A stretch of 64,000 nucleotides of DNA. Origin: Ananas comosus (lineage: Eukaryota; Streptophyta; Magnoliopsida; Poales; Bromeliaceae). Position 1 is the first letter of the stretch. Every line of letters begins with the position of its first letter. A program made the position numbers and the translations under genes. The stretch lies in contig NC_033642.1 of assembly GCF_001540865.1 (NCBI RefSeq), positions 2,196,421 through 2,260,420 on the forward strand. The letters run 5' to 3'. The notes below the pieces were generated by a model. That model saw only the letters and a program-made list of their open reading frames with translations, was not told where the DNA came from and did not search any database. Positions 10,269-22,934 of this stretch are shown here, one piece after another.

Positions 10269-11191
10269 CTTAGGTCTACGGTTGTCTTAAATTGTCTATA
10301 CAAATCACCGCTTGTTCTTATTTTTAAAACTCAAAGAATTGAAATAATGAATTCCTTAGAATATTCTCTCATTCTTCAAAGCAATTAAGTAATTTACAGC
10401 GGGATCAAATTTAGGCCTATCTATGGAAGATTATCTGTCAAATAAGATCCTAGCAAAACATCACAAATTTCTTTCTCAGATTGTTTCCATAAAACATCAA
10501 GTTTGTTCGCTTGCAGTTCTTCAAGTCAGCACTAACTACCCTTTGCAACTGTTGCACCTTAACATCACAGTCTGTCATCTAAAGCAACATTATACCACCA
10601 TTCACATTTGCTATTCAGAAATGTATCACAGATTGTTACACAAGAAGCACTAGTGTTCATTGCATTTCCATTTCAGCTAAATTAGGTTTTCTCCACTGTA
10701 ACATTGAATGCTTTGAAGTGAGTGTAGATGCTGTCCGTCCTTCTGGATGGTTCCCTCTAACTTGTCTATTTTCTAATTCTAATGCCTTGATGATATTCTC
10801 CACAACAAAGGTTCATGTCTTGCTTGACATGCCTATGGGGTTCGTGCCTTGGTTCAGTATACATGTCATTCTATTGCTTGTCCTGTGCCAAGTTCACATG
10901 CTAGTTCATGCAATGCATTTAAAAGCAGCAAATCACACACCCGAATGCACTAGCATTAGGCAGAATTATGTACCATTCCCATAGTTCGCAAGCACAACAC
11001 ATTAATACGTAACAATACAAGAAAACTTTCTATCCTACAACTTCAAACTTTTAATAACTTACCTTCACCTCCAGACGTCCCTTATTTGCAAATCTTTTTT
11101 CCATAACTAATCTCACTAATCTTCTTTTTAATGATCACAACGAAATAGCACATATTTAAGCATCTGTGAGTAAAAAATAGATTCATGCTTG

Positions 11192-11827
11192 GATTCCCCG
11201 TGCCACCCATGCCATACTATGCCAAGGATCTGCCACCATGTGGCACAGGGGCGAGCCACATAATAACGAAAACATTTCCTTTCTTATTTTTTGTATCCTT
11301 TTTGAGGATAATTTTTTTTTTTTGAGATGAAAGGGTAATAAAATGGCATGCGGATCTTGTAGATAAACTAACCTTCCGAGCAGATAGTGGGAACCATTGC
11401 ATAATGAAACTAAACTGTAGCAGAAAAAAAAATAACAAATCTGAAGCTTGTTCTCAGCTTCTTTTATCATTTTGAATTAGTGAATTTATCCACAGGTAGT
11501 GTCTTTGCATAAATTTTTATCCAATTACGACTTCAATTTCTTCTTCATGAATGTTCATGAATGTTCATGAATGTACTTTTATACTATGTTAAAATAGCAC
11601 TCAAGTTATTAAGATGTCTGTGATTTTTTTTTTTTTTTACTAAACTTTGTAGATATTAAAACACCTTAAGAAGATGCTTTGGACACCCAAAAAAAAAAAA
11701 AAACCTGATAAAAGAAAGCCGTGCCAATTCAAGAATTGCTGTGATAGTGGCATGGAGGCTATGTCGTGCCCTACCATGCCATTGGCACAGCGGCACGCCC
11801 TATGCCACTGCCACAACAATCCTCGGT
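11192..11827. mobile_element. Diverged GTGCC-rich hAT-like element (left arm)
   Basis: The two ends carry inverted GTGCCAC/GTGGCAC-rich sequence: GGGCGAGCCAC and CCGTGCCACC on one side, GGCATAGGGCGTGCC (as complement) on the other. They resemble the large GTGCC-type element at 60831-61960. The target duplication is not clear. The interior has homopolymer runs and the triple 10-bp repeat ATGTTCATGA near 11549-11576. Confidence 0.5.
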
Positions 11828-12431
11828 CATTCACGTAAATCTAGGATCACTTTGTTCCCTAAAGTATGAATATGTTACATGTAAGTTTGCCCTCATAACA
11901 AAATTCTATTGGTTAGGAAAAGCAATGGTTATCTGAAAAAGTAAATCAACAAATATAGGACAAAGCAGCTTCAAACAGAAAATGTTAAATGTACATTAAA
12001 ATCAACATAAAAAAGGAGGAAATATCACATAACACTATTCATTGCAGGTCATTAACAAGTTGCAGTTTTCTCTTGATTCTGAAAATTGTATGATTTTCAA
12101 ATATTCAACTGTCTCTACCTAAAAGAAGCAACATCTTCTAAATCATGTCCATATATGAGGCAACCAAAATGAATTACTAAAACAGTTGCAACAGGTAACT
12201 TACTTCAACAGCTGATTGTGATGCAAGATACGGATAATTTGCACGCTCTAGAAGAACGGAGCGGACTATTTCAGAATTAATACCCTTGTCCACCTAACAA
12301 CAAGAAAAAGCGTTATAAGAAATAAAAACCCACCAATTATAATAGAATAAACTATGACAGTGAAAAAGGATCATCAACTAGATTGTCAGTACGATAAGAG
12401 ACATATATTACTGCTAAATTATCTATTTACA

Positions 12432-12816
12432 CAAGGATTTAAAATGCCCATCGCCACAACCCATACCCACCATGCCATACCATCCCGAAAAAATTTCAAC
12501 ACAATACAACCTCTACATCGATACCACAGCTCAAAAACCCTCTTTTTAAAAAAAAAACATTAGCAAGTATTTACATCAATAAAGCACAAAAAATTCGATA
12601 AAGATATATAATAAGCAACTAAAATTTATTCGTGTGAAAGTAATATATATCCCATGCCATAGTGTCTCAGCATGCAATCATTTTTGTTAATGGCACACAT
12701 CAGCACAATATGCCATGCGTTAACACACATCGGCTTGGCACGTCATGGCTTGCTCCATACCGTACCGTGTCGGCAGATGCTCAACACAACCCTATGCCAT
12801 GACACTTAAATTCTTG
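12432..12816. mobile_element. hAT-type MITE, CAAGGATTTAA family (copy 2, left arm)
   Basis: 385-bp element from CAAGGATTTAAAATGCCC to GACACTTAAATTCTTG, with perfect 8-bp target duplications TATTTACA at 12424-12431 and 12817-12824. Non-coding. Confidence 0.9.
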
Positions 12817-12911
12817 TATTTACACGTATATCATTGTAGAATATGAATTTCATATATTTTCCTCCAAAACTGAAATCTCTTACATATGTAACACTAGTGG
12901 CTAGTAGTAAC

Positions 12912-13500
12912 AAAAATACCAAGGATTGTCGTGGCACGGGGGCGTGTCGTTGCTTGCCTGGCATGGTACGGCACAGACATGCTTCCGTGCCGACATGTCG
13001 CACGCTTGCATACCGATGGATACGTATGGCCTCCTAATAGCACACTTTGGCACGGGCTTATCAAATAATTATGAATATTAACTATGTATAGTTTACTATA
13101 CTCACCAATTAACATACCGATAAACTTTTTTATATGTACAGCACAACTATACTTTATAGAGAATAAAAATTAAAATATAATAATAAAATTCACTAGTACA
13201 ATAATTATATAAATTTGCACTTTACAAAGAGATGACTGCTTAATTCCACATAGCTCGTCGCGGTGGATCATAAAAATTTGTTAGATCTATGCATAAAACT
13301 CTAACAATAAATTATATGCAAATAAATTAAATAAATTTAAATATCAATTGATTTAATATAGCTTTTAATTTTATCAATATTTTCAATCTTCCAACTCCAA
13401 AATTAGAATTTTATGTTAGTTGTGTCCCGAAATTTGATTATCGAGTTTGATTTTGTGCCCTGACGCACTGAAAGCTTCACGGTGCGACAAATTTGGAAGA
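12912..13500. mobile_element. GTGCC-rich hAT-like element, 5' portion (left arm)
   Basis: Starts CCAAGGATTGTCGTGGCACG and follows the first part of the large element at 60831-61960: GGCACG repeats, then CTATGTATAG and TATACTCA(C/T)CAATTAACAT blocks, and GGTGC(C)GACAAATTT near 13481-13492. The GC-rich 3' end of the larger element is missing, so this copy is internally or terminally deleted. Confidence 0.6.
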
Positions 13501-15874
13501 TACCCTCCTTTCAAACTCATCTTCTAATCCCTCTATGAATTGGATAACTTACCAATTTATAAGCGTATTTTAGTAAGAAACTGCATTTTCTATAAAATTC
13601 GGACTCACAGAGGTATACACATAAATAGATGACTTTGTAGGGATATGTTTGTAAAACCCCATTATGAAAATGAAAACATCAATGATTAGTACGCACTAGT
13701 TAGAGCAACTTCACATGGTAGGACCTATGTGGGAGGAGCTTTTAATGGTTTGGATTCAAGAGTTTCACATGCATGCAAGGTGCATGGCAGCCACCTAAGG
13801 TTGAGATTATTCTCTGCGAGAGGTCGAACAGCAAAGAAGCTGCTTCCAGCACCAGATTTCCTAAATTATTTACGCAGTATCCTCCATGCTCCATGATCCA
13901 TATCTCCTTTAAGCATCATCGTGCATCTAAAGTTCTAAACGGCTAGTTTGCGACCAAGGAAAATTGAATTCCTCAAAGCTGTGATCCCTAAGGTAGATAG
14001 CGCCATGCAGCCATCCTTAGTTTGACAAACCAGCAATATACTGTTACAGGCTTCAAAATTCAGTTGATATGTGTCCAATATATAAGTAAACTTCCAATGT
14101 TGACCTATCAAGAAATTTAGGATGGGAAAAATAGTTGCGGACTACCCTACATAAGCTCGTTAAGCATCTTCATGAACCCATTAAGTTGCTTTCCCTAAAA
14201 TCCATTAACTAGGTGTGTATCTGACAAGTTTTGGTATCTGAGCAAATCTTAGAGTACAGGCAATTATCAATATCTTTTGAAACTCCTGTATACATACTAA
14301 CAATCAATTTTCGGGGAAGGCTATAAGGTGGAATATTCTTTGAAAAAAAATCCAAGTTTATCTTGAATGAATATCTGACTATGATCATAAGTTAAAAAGT
14401 ATTAAGGTAGACCAAATTTAAGGAGGAGAAAGAGAAAAATGCTTGTGTGTAAGCAATTCATACTAACAAGATGGTACATACCAAAAGTTGTTCTAATCTC
14501 CTTGTAACAAATTGTAGTACCTAAGTCAAGGAGAGGGAAAAAAAAAAAAGGCTGTAAACAAACATATCACAAAATATAGAAGTAGAAAATATCAACATGC
14601 GCATGCTAAACGAACTCACTTCATTTATGATATTGGCATCAACTTCTATAGGTTGTACATCTACCACTAATGTCAATGCACTTCTTAGGTCCAAATTCTT
14701 TTTGTTCTCTGTTAGTATTTGGACCTGAAATACAAGATTAACAAGGCAATTCTAGATCAACAAAAAAGGACTATGATTTAATTGTTAATTGGAACTTACA
14801 AGTCCATATGAGATTCTTCGCAGGCCAAAAGGGTCATTTGTCGAGCTTGGTTGACACCCAGCTCCAAATAAACCAACAAGACTATCCAATCTGATGAGCG
14901 AGAAATAACACCAAATTGTTATTAAGATGGAAGAATAACTAAAATATAAACGAAGAATAGAATTTCACAATAAGAAGTGTAGAGTGAAACTACTATTTTT
15001 TTGATAGAACCACTGGTAACATGCTAGAAGGAGAATTTGAAGAGTGCATATTGGAGATAGAAGTCATAAAATGCATAAGCGGTTAGAGACGAGAGAGTGC
15101 ACAGTGGAAAACAACTTATGGTTTAGACAGGGGCAATACTCTTCATAGACCATGCTTATGGGTTATTGTCTGGATTAAATGTTGGACATAGCTAAGGAGA
15201 AGAGGATGGATTGCGCTTTACATCACTTGAAGAAGTAAATTGTGAACAGTATTTTTGTACCACAATTCAATAAAGCAGGCACATATAAATGCAGGTACGC
15301 ACTGCAGTAAAGGTTATTTGAAAAAGAAAAAAAACGAAACCTATGTAGAGAAAAGAACTGCATGAAGAATCATCAGAAAATCAGAACCATAAAAAGAAAC
15401 AAATACTCGACGCCTCAACGGCTAACAAATGTATCTCAGACACAAATACAGAAACTATGAAAAATTTAATGTCTAACTAGATATCGATTAACCAACTAAT
15501 AAGAACTAAGAAATCAAGTGTGAACTTACCTGTCAGCAACAGCCAAAACTATCCCAGCATCAGATTTTGGAAGGATATCTCCGGAAAATCTTGGGAGCAT
15601 AATCTCAAATAGGGCCTCTGCAATCTTCAACAGTTCAGCATAGTCAGCAAAAGTGGCACTAGACACAACATACAACTCCTTTTCAACCACTTAGCGAAAT
15701 TTTAAAAAAATATTTAACCAAATAATATAGAGAAAGTTGTAGACAGCAACATCACAGAGAGCCAGGCATCATAGGCAAAGCAAGGACACCATAGAATCTT
15801 TGCGATGTATAACAAATTTAAATATTGAAATTGAAATGAGTTATCTGAACTAACTATATCCAGAAAATTGAAAG

Positions 15875-16209
15875 CAAGGATTTAAATGCCGTGGCACAAG
15901 GTTGTGCTGAAAATTTGTTGGCACGGTACGTATTGTGCGGTACTGATAGATGCCAGTCACAAAAAATACATGTGTGCCGACACACAATGGCAAAAAATAT
16001 TTATTTTTTTGGCACTAATTTGTTCTAATTGCTTATTATATATTCTTATCAATTTTTTTGCACTTTATTAAGATAACTACTTGCAAATTTCAAAGAAAAG
16101 AGCATTTTGAGTCGTGCTATATCAGCACGGGGGTCATATGGTGGCAATATTTTGTTGGCACGGTACAGCATAGTGGGCACGGCCCCTGCCAATGGATACT
16201 TAAATCTTG
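15875..16209. mobile_element. hAT-type MITE, CAAGGATTTAA family (copy 3, left arm)
   Basis: 335-bp element from CAAGGATTTAAATGCCGTGG to GGATACTTAAATCTTG. The flanking octamers ATTGAAAG and CTAAAAAC do not match well, so the duplication has decayed or the insertion is older. It lies in the intron after the 219-nt GlyRS exon. Confidence 0.75.
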
Positions 16210-18657
16210 CTAAAAACTATCAGAGAAGAAATATTATTTGCTTCCCAGATGATAAGCCGAGTTCGTCTCAAGTAAATTAATATCTAGGAGTATCTAAGAA
16301 ACTGCAAGTGCTTTCTGCACGAGTATGTATTAATCAGAAATAAGCATGGTCCTTCTAGACAAGAAAATATTAGATTGTAAGAGATCCTTGCAGAAAATTT
16401 ATTCGCGAACCTGCTCAGGGTAACCATCCTTTAAAGCATAGTGGCGAGCCATAATTCCAGCAAGGGAAGTAAATTCTGTGACAATAGAAGTCGCAAGATC
16501 TGACATAGCAATTGCAGCAGCATCTTTGATAACTGGGATCATCCTTTCATCTATTCCAAGAGCAAGTCCTAGTTTAGCAACTATCTTCTGTACACGTTCC
16601 ATCTTGTCTAGCATTGTCCCAAGCTTCTCCTGTTTAATTTTGGCCATCAGTTATTTCAAAATCAAGCAGAAGCATTACTCATACACAATTCAGTAGCACT
16701 TTGCAACTTACATGAAAAAGAATCCCATTCAGCTGACTTCGAAACTCAGAAAACTTCTTTTGAGTATCCATTTTATAGAAAAATTTTGCATCTTCGTACC
16801 GTGCTCTGATGATTAACATGAAAAATAGTATAACGGATACTTAATTTGGAAAAGAATAATCAAAGAAAAAAAAAAGAAAAGCAAGAGTAAAAGCTCTGCA
16901 GGATCTAGATATAAATCTTGCAAGAGTTTACAAAATTGGTATCAACAAAGCCTGACCTGAGTACAGCTTCGTTCCCTTTACGAACTACTTCTTCCTTGAT
17001 CACACCATTGGCAACCTAGAGGAGATCATGCAATAACAGGAGTAAAATGTGTCTTAATTATGGAAGTCAGAAATCTGATTTCTACTAGGTATGGAAACCA
17101 ATAAGAAATCTCACAGCAATAAAGAAGGGCAGTAGATTGCCAGTAGATGTAGATCTCAGAGGAATGTATCTCTGGTGCTTTTGCATAACCTGCACAAAAT
17201 AATCATTCATCATTTTCAGATATAAAATCAATGTTCTCGGGAAAACTCTTTCCTGACTGCATTAAGAGAATATAAGATGGAATTACTAATTGCAATTAAT
17301 AATAACTTGCATGGCACACGACATGCACCTATGCCACGAATAGTCTGATGTAGCGGCTAGTCTGATATAGCAGCATTATAAGGAAAGAGGAAATAACTTA
17401 AGTATACCGATACAATCTGTACAAATGAACTTCAATTGTTGAACATAACAAAAACAGTGATGCAAAAAAAAACATCCACGAAAATTTCAAAATCGATACT
17501 TCCCTAATGGAGACTTGTATGTTTTTTGATCTTTGCATTGTTCTAGGATTGGCATATTTTCACAAGAGAACTACAAAATGTCACATATAACAGTCGAACC
17601 TAGGGTTGTGCATGCTCCATTTGTTCCTCTATTTTACTTGCGTCAGATAGGTGAAATAACTTATACCATACAGGGAACAAAAATCTCAACCATTCAAATG
17701 TATTAGTATCATTGATCAAGTGAAAGCACAAAACTGGAATTACTGGAGTTTACAAATTTCAAGCTTCAATAAACAATAAGAAGGAAACATAAACACAGAT
17801 TTTGTGTAGGGGTTGATTAATTTGTCAAGAAAATCATGGAAAAAGATTGGCCAGAATATACCCATCATTTAAAATCTATCTCATCTTCATTTTAATATTC
17901 TTTGCATGTGGAGATATCCTACTTTATACTACATGCGGAATTGCATTAGAAAAAAAGGGGAGACAATTGCAGAACTAGCATAAGACTAAACAAACATACC
18001 GTTGTTAATATATCTTCTGGGAGCTCTAAGAAGGAAGCATCAAATTGTCCAAGTATTGGAAGAGGCGCTTCTACAAGATTTACAACCTACAGTTGATGTT
18101 TGCACGAATCTTAGATCTTAGTTGATGATACAAATAAATGAAGATGAGGGGTCGAATAGTAAAGAACACTTACCTCCAGCAATAAGCTACCCGGTGAAGT
18201 AAGATGACCGCCAACACTTCTAGCCAGTAAATTGGAGTCACGTAATATTTTTGCCTTGCGCTCCTGTAATTAAAAAGCTTAAGAAGCACAAAGTACAGTT
18301 TTAAAACTAAGAGTTAAGAATAATATCAGAGTTCAATTTTTGTTCTCTCCTTGAATTATAAGTTTTTATGAGAATATTCTTCACATCAGTGCTTGCAAGT
18401 TGTAACTAATAAATCTCAGTTGCGAAAGCCCACATGAGAGATTCTTAGGACACCACAACAATCTTCAGAAGATAGATTCATGAAGCATGCAGATAAGATC
18501 ATCGAAAATAAATTGAAAATTGCAGATGCCTGCATGAACTTACAAATTACAAGTTCATGACAGCTTAATCAGGAAAATAGTTTTCAATACATACCTGCAT
18601 GTCAATCAAGATTCCTGCCTTTTTTACGGCGTCCAGATATGATTCTGCAGTTTCCAT

Positions 18658-20051
18658 CTGATGAATGTACCAGTTATTAGTTCTTAATTTAACGAGCTTC
18701 CACGACCATAACATTGTCAACGAAAGGAAAAGAAAAGAAGGTGACAAGTTCAGACCTAATGAATAAGGAAAAAGAAAAAGAAAAGGTTCAAAGGCGGGGC
18801 GGATACTACGTGCTGACTAAATGTTAGTTCTTAGTCTAAGAAGTTAACTGGAAAATTAGTTAAAGCTGACGTAAGCATTTCCATTAAAATATCAAAACCC
18901 GGTGCCAAGTTTTGGTGTGTCATTATCCCCCTAAAATAATTAATACGATGTTACCCACTAAAACTGTGTCAAATAATCTGACAGTAAAAGCAGATAAGGG
19001 TGGTTACATGACTTATATGGCTAGAAATAACTCCAAAGAGTCCTACCGACAACTATTAAAAAGATAGTTGCATGATATCTTTTGTTTGAACGGTTTATAT
19101 TCACCATCTAGTAAAAACAATTACAGCTTCATGTTTTAGTAACTCAACAATTATGTAGGACAATACAAAATGATATGAAAATTTAATTTCTTTGAATATC
19201 TACTTAATCAGATAGAAGTGATTGAGCAATGCCTTCGGTAATATGGCTAATGGAACCAGGTTGATCTACATCTCTCTGGAGTAGGAGCATTTAATACAAA
19301 TTTACCACAATATGGACAACAATTACATGATTTGCTCTTAAAGAAAACAAAAATGTTGCAGATGTAGCCACCGCGCTGCACTGTGCTGCCATTGTGCTGC
19401 ACTGTGTAATCGTTTCACCGCACCATGCCAGCATGCTTCCAGTCAGAATCAGCATTCTTCAGTCAGCACGCTAGGGTTCCGAATAAGAGAAGAGTCTAAG
19501 AAGAAAGGGATGAAGAGAGAGGGTTCTCAGGGTCCAGGTTTTCGGTCTACCAAAACCTGCTTGAAACAAGCTCCATTGAACTTGCGTCAGACGGAGTGGG
19601 TTTTGGTCGGATTTTGATTGACCAAGGCCCAAAATCAGAAAGCTTTTTCTTATTCCCCTTTCTCCTTCTAGCTTTCACCCTAAAATAAATTCTAGCACCA
19701 ACTGACGACACTCAATAGAAGCCATCGGCATTGTGAACGCCACAATCAAATCTGTGGAATCGCCGGCACCATTGGGAAAGTTCATGGCTGTGAATCGAAG
19801 ACCTAATTCCAGTGGAATAGCATTGTTACACAGTCGATGTTGTTGAATTTCAAGCGCTTGGAGACATCATGCAAGCTTTGGCATGGTATGCACCATACAG
19901 CACCAAGGCTGGACCAGCATGGCCCATGCAAGTGGCACACAGTCCTTGCTTTATAAAATTAAATAAATAAATAAGTGGAGCTCCAATAGTTCTACTAGCC
20001 AACTTTCTTAGAAACAAGCCGTTGTCCAAGTTTACCATCAATATCTGGATG
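18658..20051. other. Upstream intron or flank of the left GlyRS copy, no exon recognised
   Basis: No conserved GlyRS exon is found here in either arm. 19360-19860 is less AT-rich and looks TE-derived but has no recognisable domain. A short open frame on the minus strand near 19975-20040 (FLRKLASRTIGAPL) is not assigned to any family. Confidence 0.5.
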
Positions 20052-20059
20052 GTTGGCAG

Positions 20060-21359
20060 CAAGGATTTAAGTGTCATGGGACGGGACAGTGAAAAACTTG
20101 CCGGTACGATTCGGCACAGTGCGTGTCGGGCCGTGCCAATGCGTGCCAGACTGCCGGTCATAAAAATACATTTTCAATGGCAGTTGCACTGAGGCCTGGG
20201 TTGTTGAGGGATGGGTCAGTGCGATGGAGAAGTTATTTGAGGACCTGTTCATTCCTGAGTGGGAGCAGGTATCTTTGGGAGTCTATTGCTTAGCTGGTGA
20301 TGCACACGCCTGGTGGAGGAGAGTGAGGCGAGATCAGGGACTGGTAGCATTGCAGCTGAAATGGGATGAGTTCTGTGGAATGCTGTTTGGAATGTATTTT
20401 CCCAACAGTGTGAAACAGAAGTTCGAGAAGGATTTGAAGAGGATTCGGCAGGGGGATTGACCAGTCCAGGAGTACATTCGGGAGTTTACTCGACTCCTGA
20501 ACTGTGTGCCGTTTGTGGCCAGGGACGAGGCACATAGAGTTTATCTGTTTGAGCAGGGGCTGAGACCCGATATCTTCAGGTTGGCGCGGACGCAGAGGTC
20601 GAGGACCCTGGATGCGTCCATAGAGCAGGCCCTATGGGTGGAGAAAGGTGAGGTGTCGCTGCAGGAGAGGACTCAGGCCGTGGGGCAGAGTCAAGACAGG
20701 AAGCGCCCCTTTTCAGATGATGCTGGACAGTCGAGCAGCCGGCGTCCGCCGAGACCGCCACGATCACGCTCTCAGGGTCGTGGGTCTTCGGGGCGTCAGC
20801 GTTCCAGGGGATCCCGTCAGCAAGGGCAGACCCAGAGGACACCGCAGTGTGTGATTTGCGGGAGACCACACTGGCCCCGACAATGCGAGCAGAGAGAGGG
20901 CCGTTGTTACACTTGCGGTCAGCCTGGGCATATGAGGTCAGCTTGTCCTCGTGCAGCATCACCAGCACCATCCATTGCATCAGCGCAGCCGGCATCCCCG
21001 CAGTCCTTTGGAGCAGTACCGAGTTTCCGCCAGGAGGACAGATCGTCTGTGCCGCGACAGGCTGAGCGGCGACAGCAGGCTCCGAGTGGCAGAGTTTATG
21101 CAGCTCAGGTGGAGAATTCTTCAGCAGCCTACAGATAATGGCATGAAATATTTATTTACCTTAGAAACAAAATATTCTAATAGCTTAATTTGTATCTTTA
21201 TCAAATCTTTTGAACTTTATTGAGAAAATTACTTACTAATTTTAAGGCAAGAGAGTTTTGAGCTGTGCCATTGTTACGGGAGCTGTATCATGCCGATATC
21301 TTGTTGGCATGATACGACACGGTAGATACGGCCTATGCCAATAGGCACTTAAATCCTCG
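20060..21359 (+). mobile_element. hAT-type element carrying a captured gag fragment (left arm)
   Basis: 1300-bp member of the CAAGGATTTAA family, from CAAGGATTTAAGTGTCATGG to GGCACTTAAATCCTCG. It is bounded by perfect 8-bp duplications GTTGGCAG at 20052-20059 and 21360-21367. Its terminal parts match the ordinary 320-390-bp copies. A 961-bp retrotransposon gag segment replaces part of the core, with AATGGCA at both junctions (20176-20182 and 21137-21143). The single outer duplication means the composite lies at one insertion site. Confidence 0.88.
20173..21138 (+). pseudogene. Captured Ty3/gypsy gag fragment with zinc knuckles
   Basis: Gag fragment of a different Ty3/gypsy lineage from the one at 3872. 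The frame runs from FNGS at 20173, has one in-frame TGA at 20458-20460, and continues in the same frame to 21138. Visible parts are the retrotransposon gag domain (GDAHAWWRR, then FPNSVKQKFEKDL), a basic Arg/Ser/Gln-rich linker, a variant knuckle CVICGRPHWPRQC, and a canonical CCHC knuckle CYTCGQPGHMRSAC. The stop TAA at 21136-21138 is formed across the junction with the hAT element. No protease or other pol follows. The high GC contrasts with the AT-rich host element. Confidence 0.88.
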
Positions 21360-21395
21360 GTTGGCAGCAGGTGGAGAACCTATGATAAAATATAA

Positions 21396-21850
21396 TTGGG
21401 GCAATTTCAAACATAACCCTCTAAAACTTCAAAATATCATAGATGCCTCTTCAAAATCTAAAATATCATTCATACTTTGATACTCTCCTTGCGCAATCAT
21501 TGTATAAATTCTATTCCTGTTTGGAATGTTTTGAATTGTACTGGTTGTGACGCCTTGAGTGAATAGAGGAAACTCTGTCTGTTCGACAGGTCTGCGAACG
21601 TGCCTGAACTGACCAAATTGGCAGTCTCGGAGCATGACATATACCCCTCTAAACATACAAATCTATCATTCATTATCCTTCTAAACATATAAATATATCA
21701 CAAACATCCCTCTAAACCCCAAACCTGAAGCGTAAACCTTAAACCCTTTAATGTATATAAGACACCAATGATATTTTACCATTTGAAGGGGCATTTATGA
21801 AATTCCAACCTTTCAAAAGGGCATTGAAGAAATTAACCCAAGTTACCCAA
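21396..21850. mobile_element. Putative MITE with TGGGGCAATTT/AAATTAACCCA ends (left arm)
   Basis: TGGGGCAATTTCAAACATAA at the left is loosely complementary to the right end (AAGAAATTAACCCA, then AGTTACCCA). ATATAAT flanks both sides (7 bp). The interior has repeated CCTCTAAAC(A/T)T motifs. The assignment is tentative. Confidence 0.4.
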
Positions 21851-22005
21851 TATAATCTGTTATGTCCCGAGCAATCCGCAACCCATCTATGATAGGAATA
21901 CTTGGAGAGGAGGACGGCGGATAGAATGATCGTAGCTCGGATTCCGGTTATGTAGGTAATTTGGAGCAATTTGGGGTATATTGGAGAGAAGAATAAGATG
22001 TAGAG

Positions 22006-22788
22006 CAGTGTTTGAAAAGGCGGGGGCGCGGAGAGGCGCAAGACTCTCTTGGAGCCTAAGCGCGAGGTGCACTGCGAGGCGCGCGCCTCAAGAAGGCGAG
22101 GCGCACATTTACTAAGCCTAGGTTAATTTGATATTCTACATTAAAAAATCTCAAAATAACCATTAAAAAGTAAAGAAAATGCATGCATATAGTTTAATTT
22201 GATGTTCTCGCTGATGCTGCTGCTGTTTTCGCTGCTGCGGCTTCTTGTTTTCTTGCTACCACTGCTATTGGTTGCTTGTTCTGGCCACCGCTAGTTTGCT
22301 ACCACTACTTCTTGCTGCTAGCACAACTATTGTTGGATGCTCAACAGGGAGAGTATGTGGAAGAACAAGAGACAGAGAAGAGGGGGCGGGCGACTAATCT
22401 TTTTAGGAATCTTTTTGGGTTTCTTTCAAGATTTTTTAAGTAGCTTATTGGGTTTAAAGTATAAGATGCAAATCCAAAACCCGACAATCCGAAAACTTGA
22501 CTTTTTTTGGATTTCTTTTAATATTTTTTAAGTATCTTATTGGGTTAAAGTATAATTTGCAAATTCAAAACCCGACAACTAGAAAACTTGAATAAAAAAT
22601 TTATGAAAAGTTAAATATTGCAAGGCGCACGCCTCAGGTGCGCCTCGCGCCTCGCCTGAGGCACGCGCCTCAGGCTCAAGGCGCGCGCATCAACAATAGC
22701 GCTGTGCCTCGCTATTGCTAAGGCGCTGAGGCCCGCGCCTCGCGCCTAGGCCGAGGCGCGCGCCTCAAGCACGTCTTTTCAAACAATG
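22006..22788. mobile_element. hAT-type element rich in GGCGCGCGCC motifs (left arm)
   Basis: 783-bp element with ends CAGTGTTTGAAAAGGCG and the complement of CATTGTTTGAAAAGACG. It is flanked by perfect 8-bp duplications ATGTAGAG at 21998-22005 and 22789-22796. The subterminal regions are dense in GAGGCGCGCGCCTC palindromic words and the core is AT-rich and non-coding. The ends and 8-bp duplication fit a non-autonomous hAT element. Confidence 0.85.
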
Positions 22789-22934
22789 ATGTAGAGACAT
22801 AGGAAGATGGGAGAAGGGAAAAGAAAGGGAATTGAGAGGAATAAGAGGAATTGAGAAAGGGAATTAGAGTTTTGTCCCCTCTCCAACTATCTCTCCATTA
22901 GGTAGGATTTTGTTGGCCCAAGCCTTTATTTATA

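Larger units (their letters stand above)
9096..18657 (-). pseudogene. EDD1: Organellar glycyl-tRNA synthetase, left-arm partial copy (13 exons)
   Basis: Inverted duplicate of the beta-region exons described at 31320-51656. Exons, in transcript order on the minus strand: 18595-18657, 18174-18263, 18000-18086, 17115-17189, 16957-17015, 16712-16805, 16411-16629, 15530-15624, 14800-14890, 14620-14724, 14482-14520, 12204-12293, 9096-9197. All keep AG/GT boundaries and phase. The last three exons of the gene are absent because the arm ends at the N before reaching them, and there is no alpha domain or N-terminal beta region. As assembled it cannot make a working enzyme. It is called a pseudogene on structure only, since no inactivating mutation is seen in its exons. 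Confidence 0.88.

Noticed and set aside
20576..20995. 139-codon minus-strand ORF
   Set aside because: It is the antisense shadow of the gag zinc-knuckle fragment; the gag frame explains the sequence.
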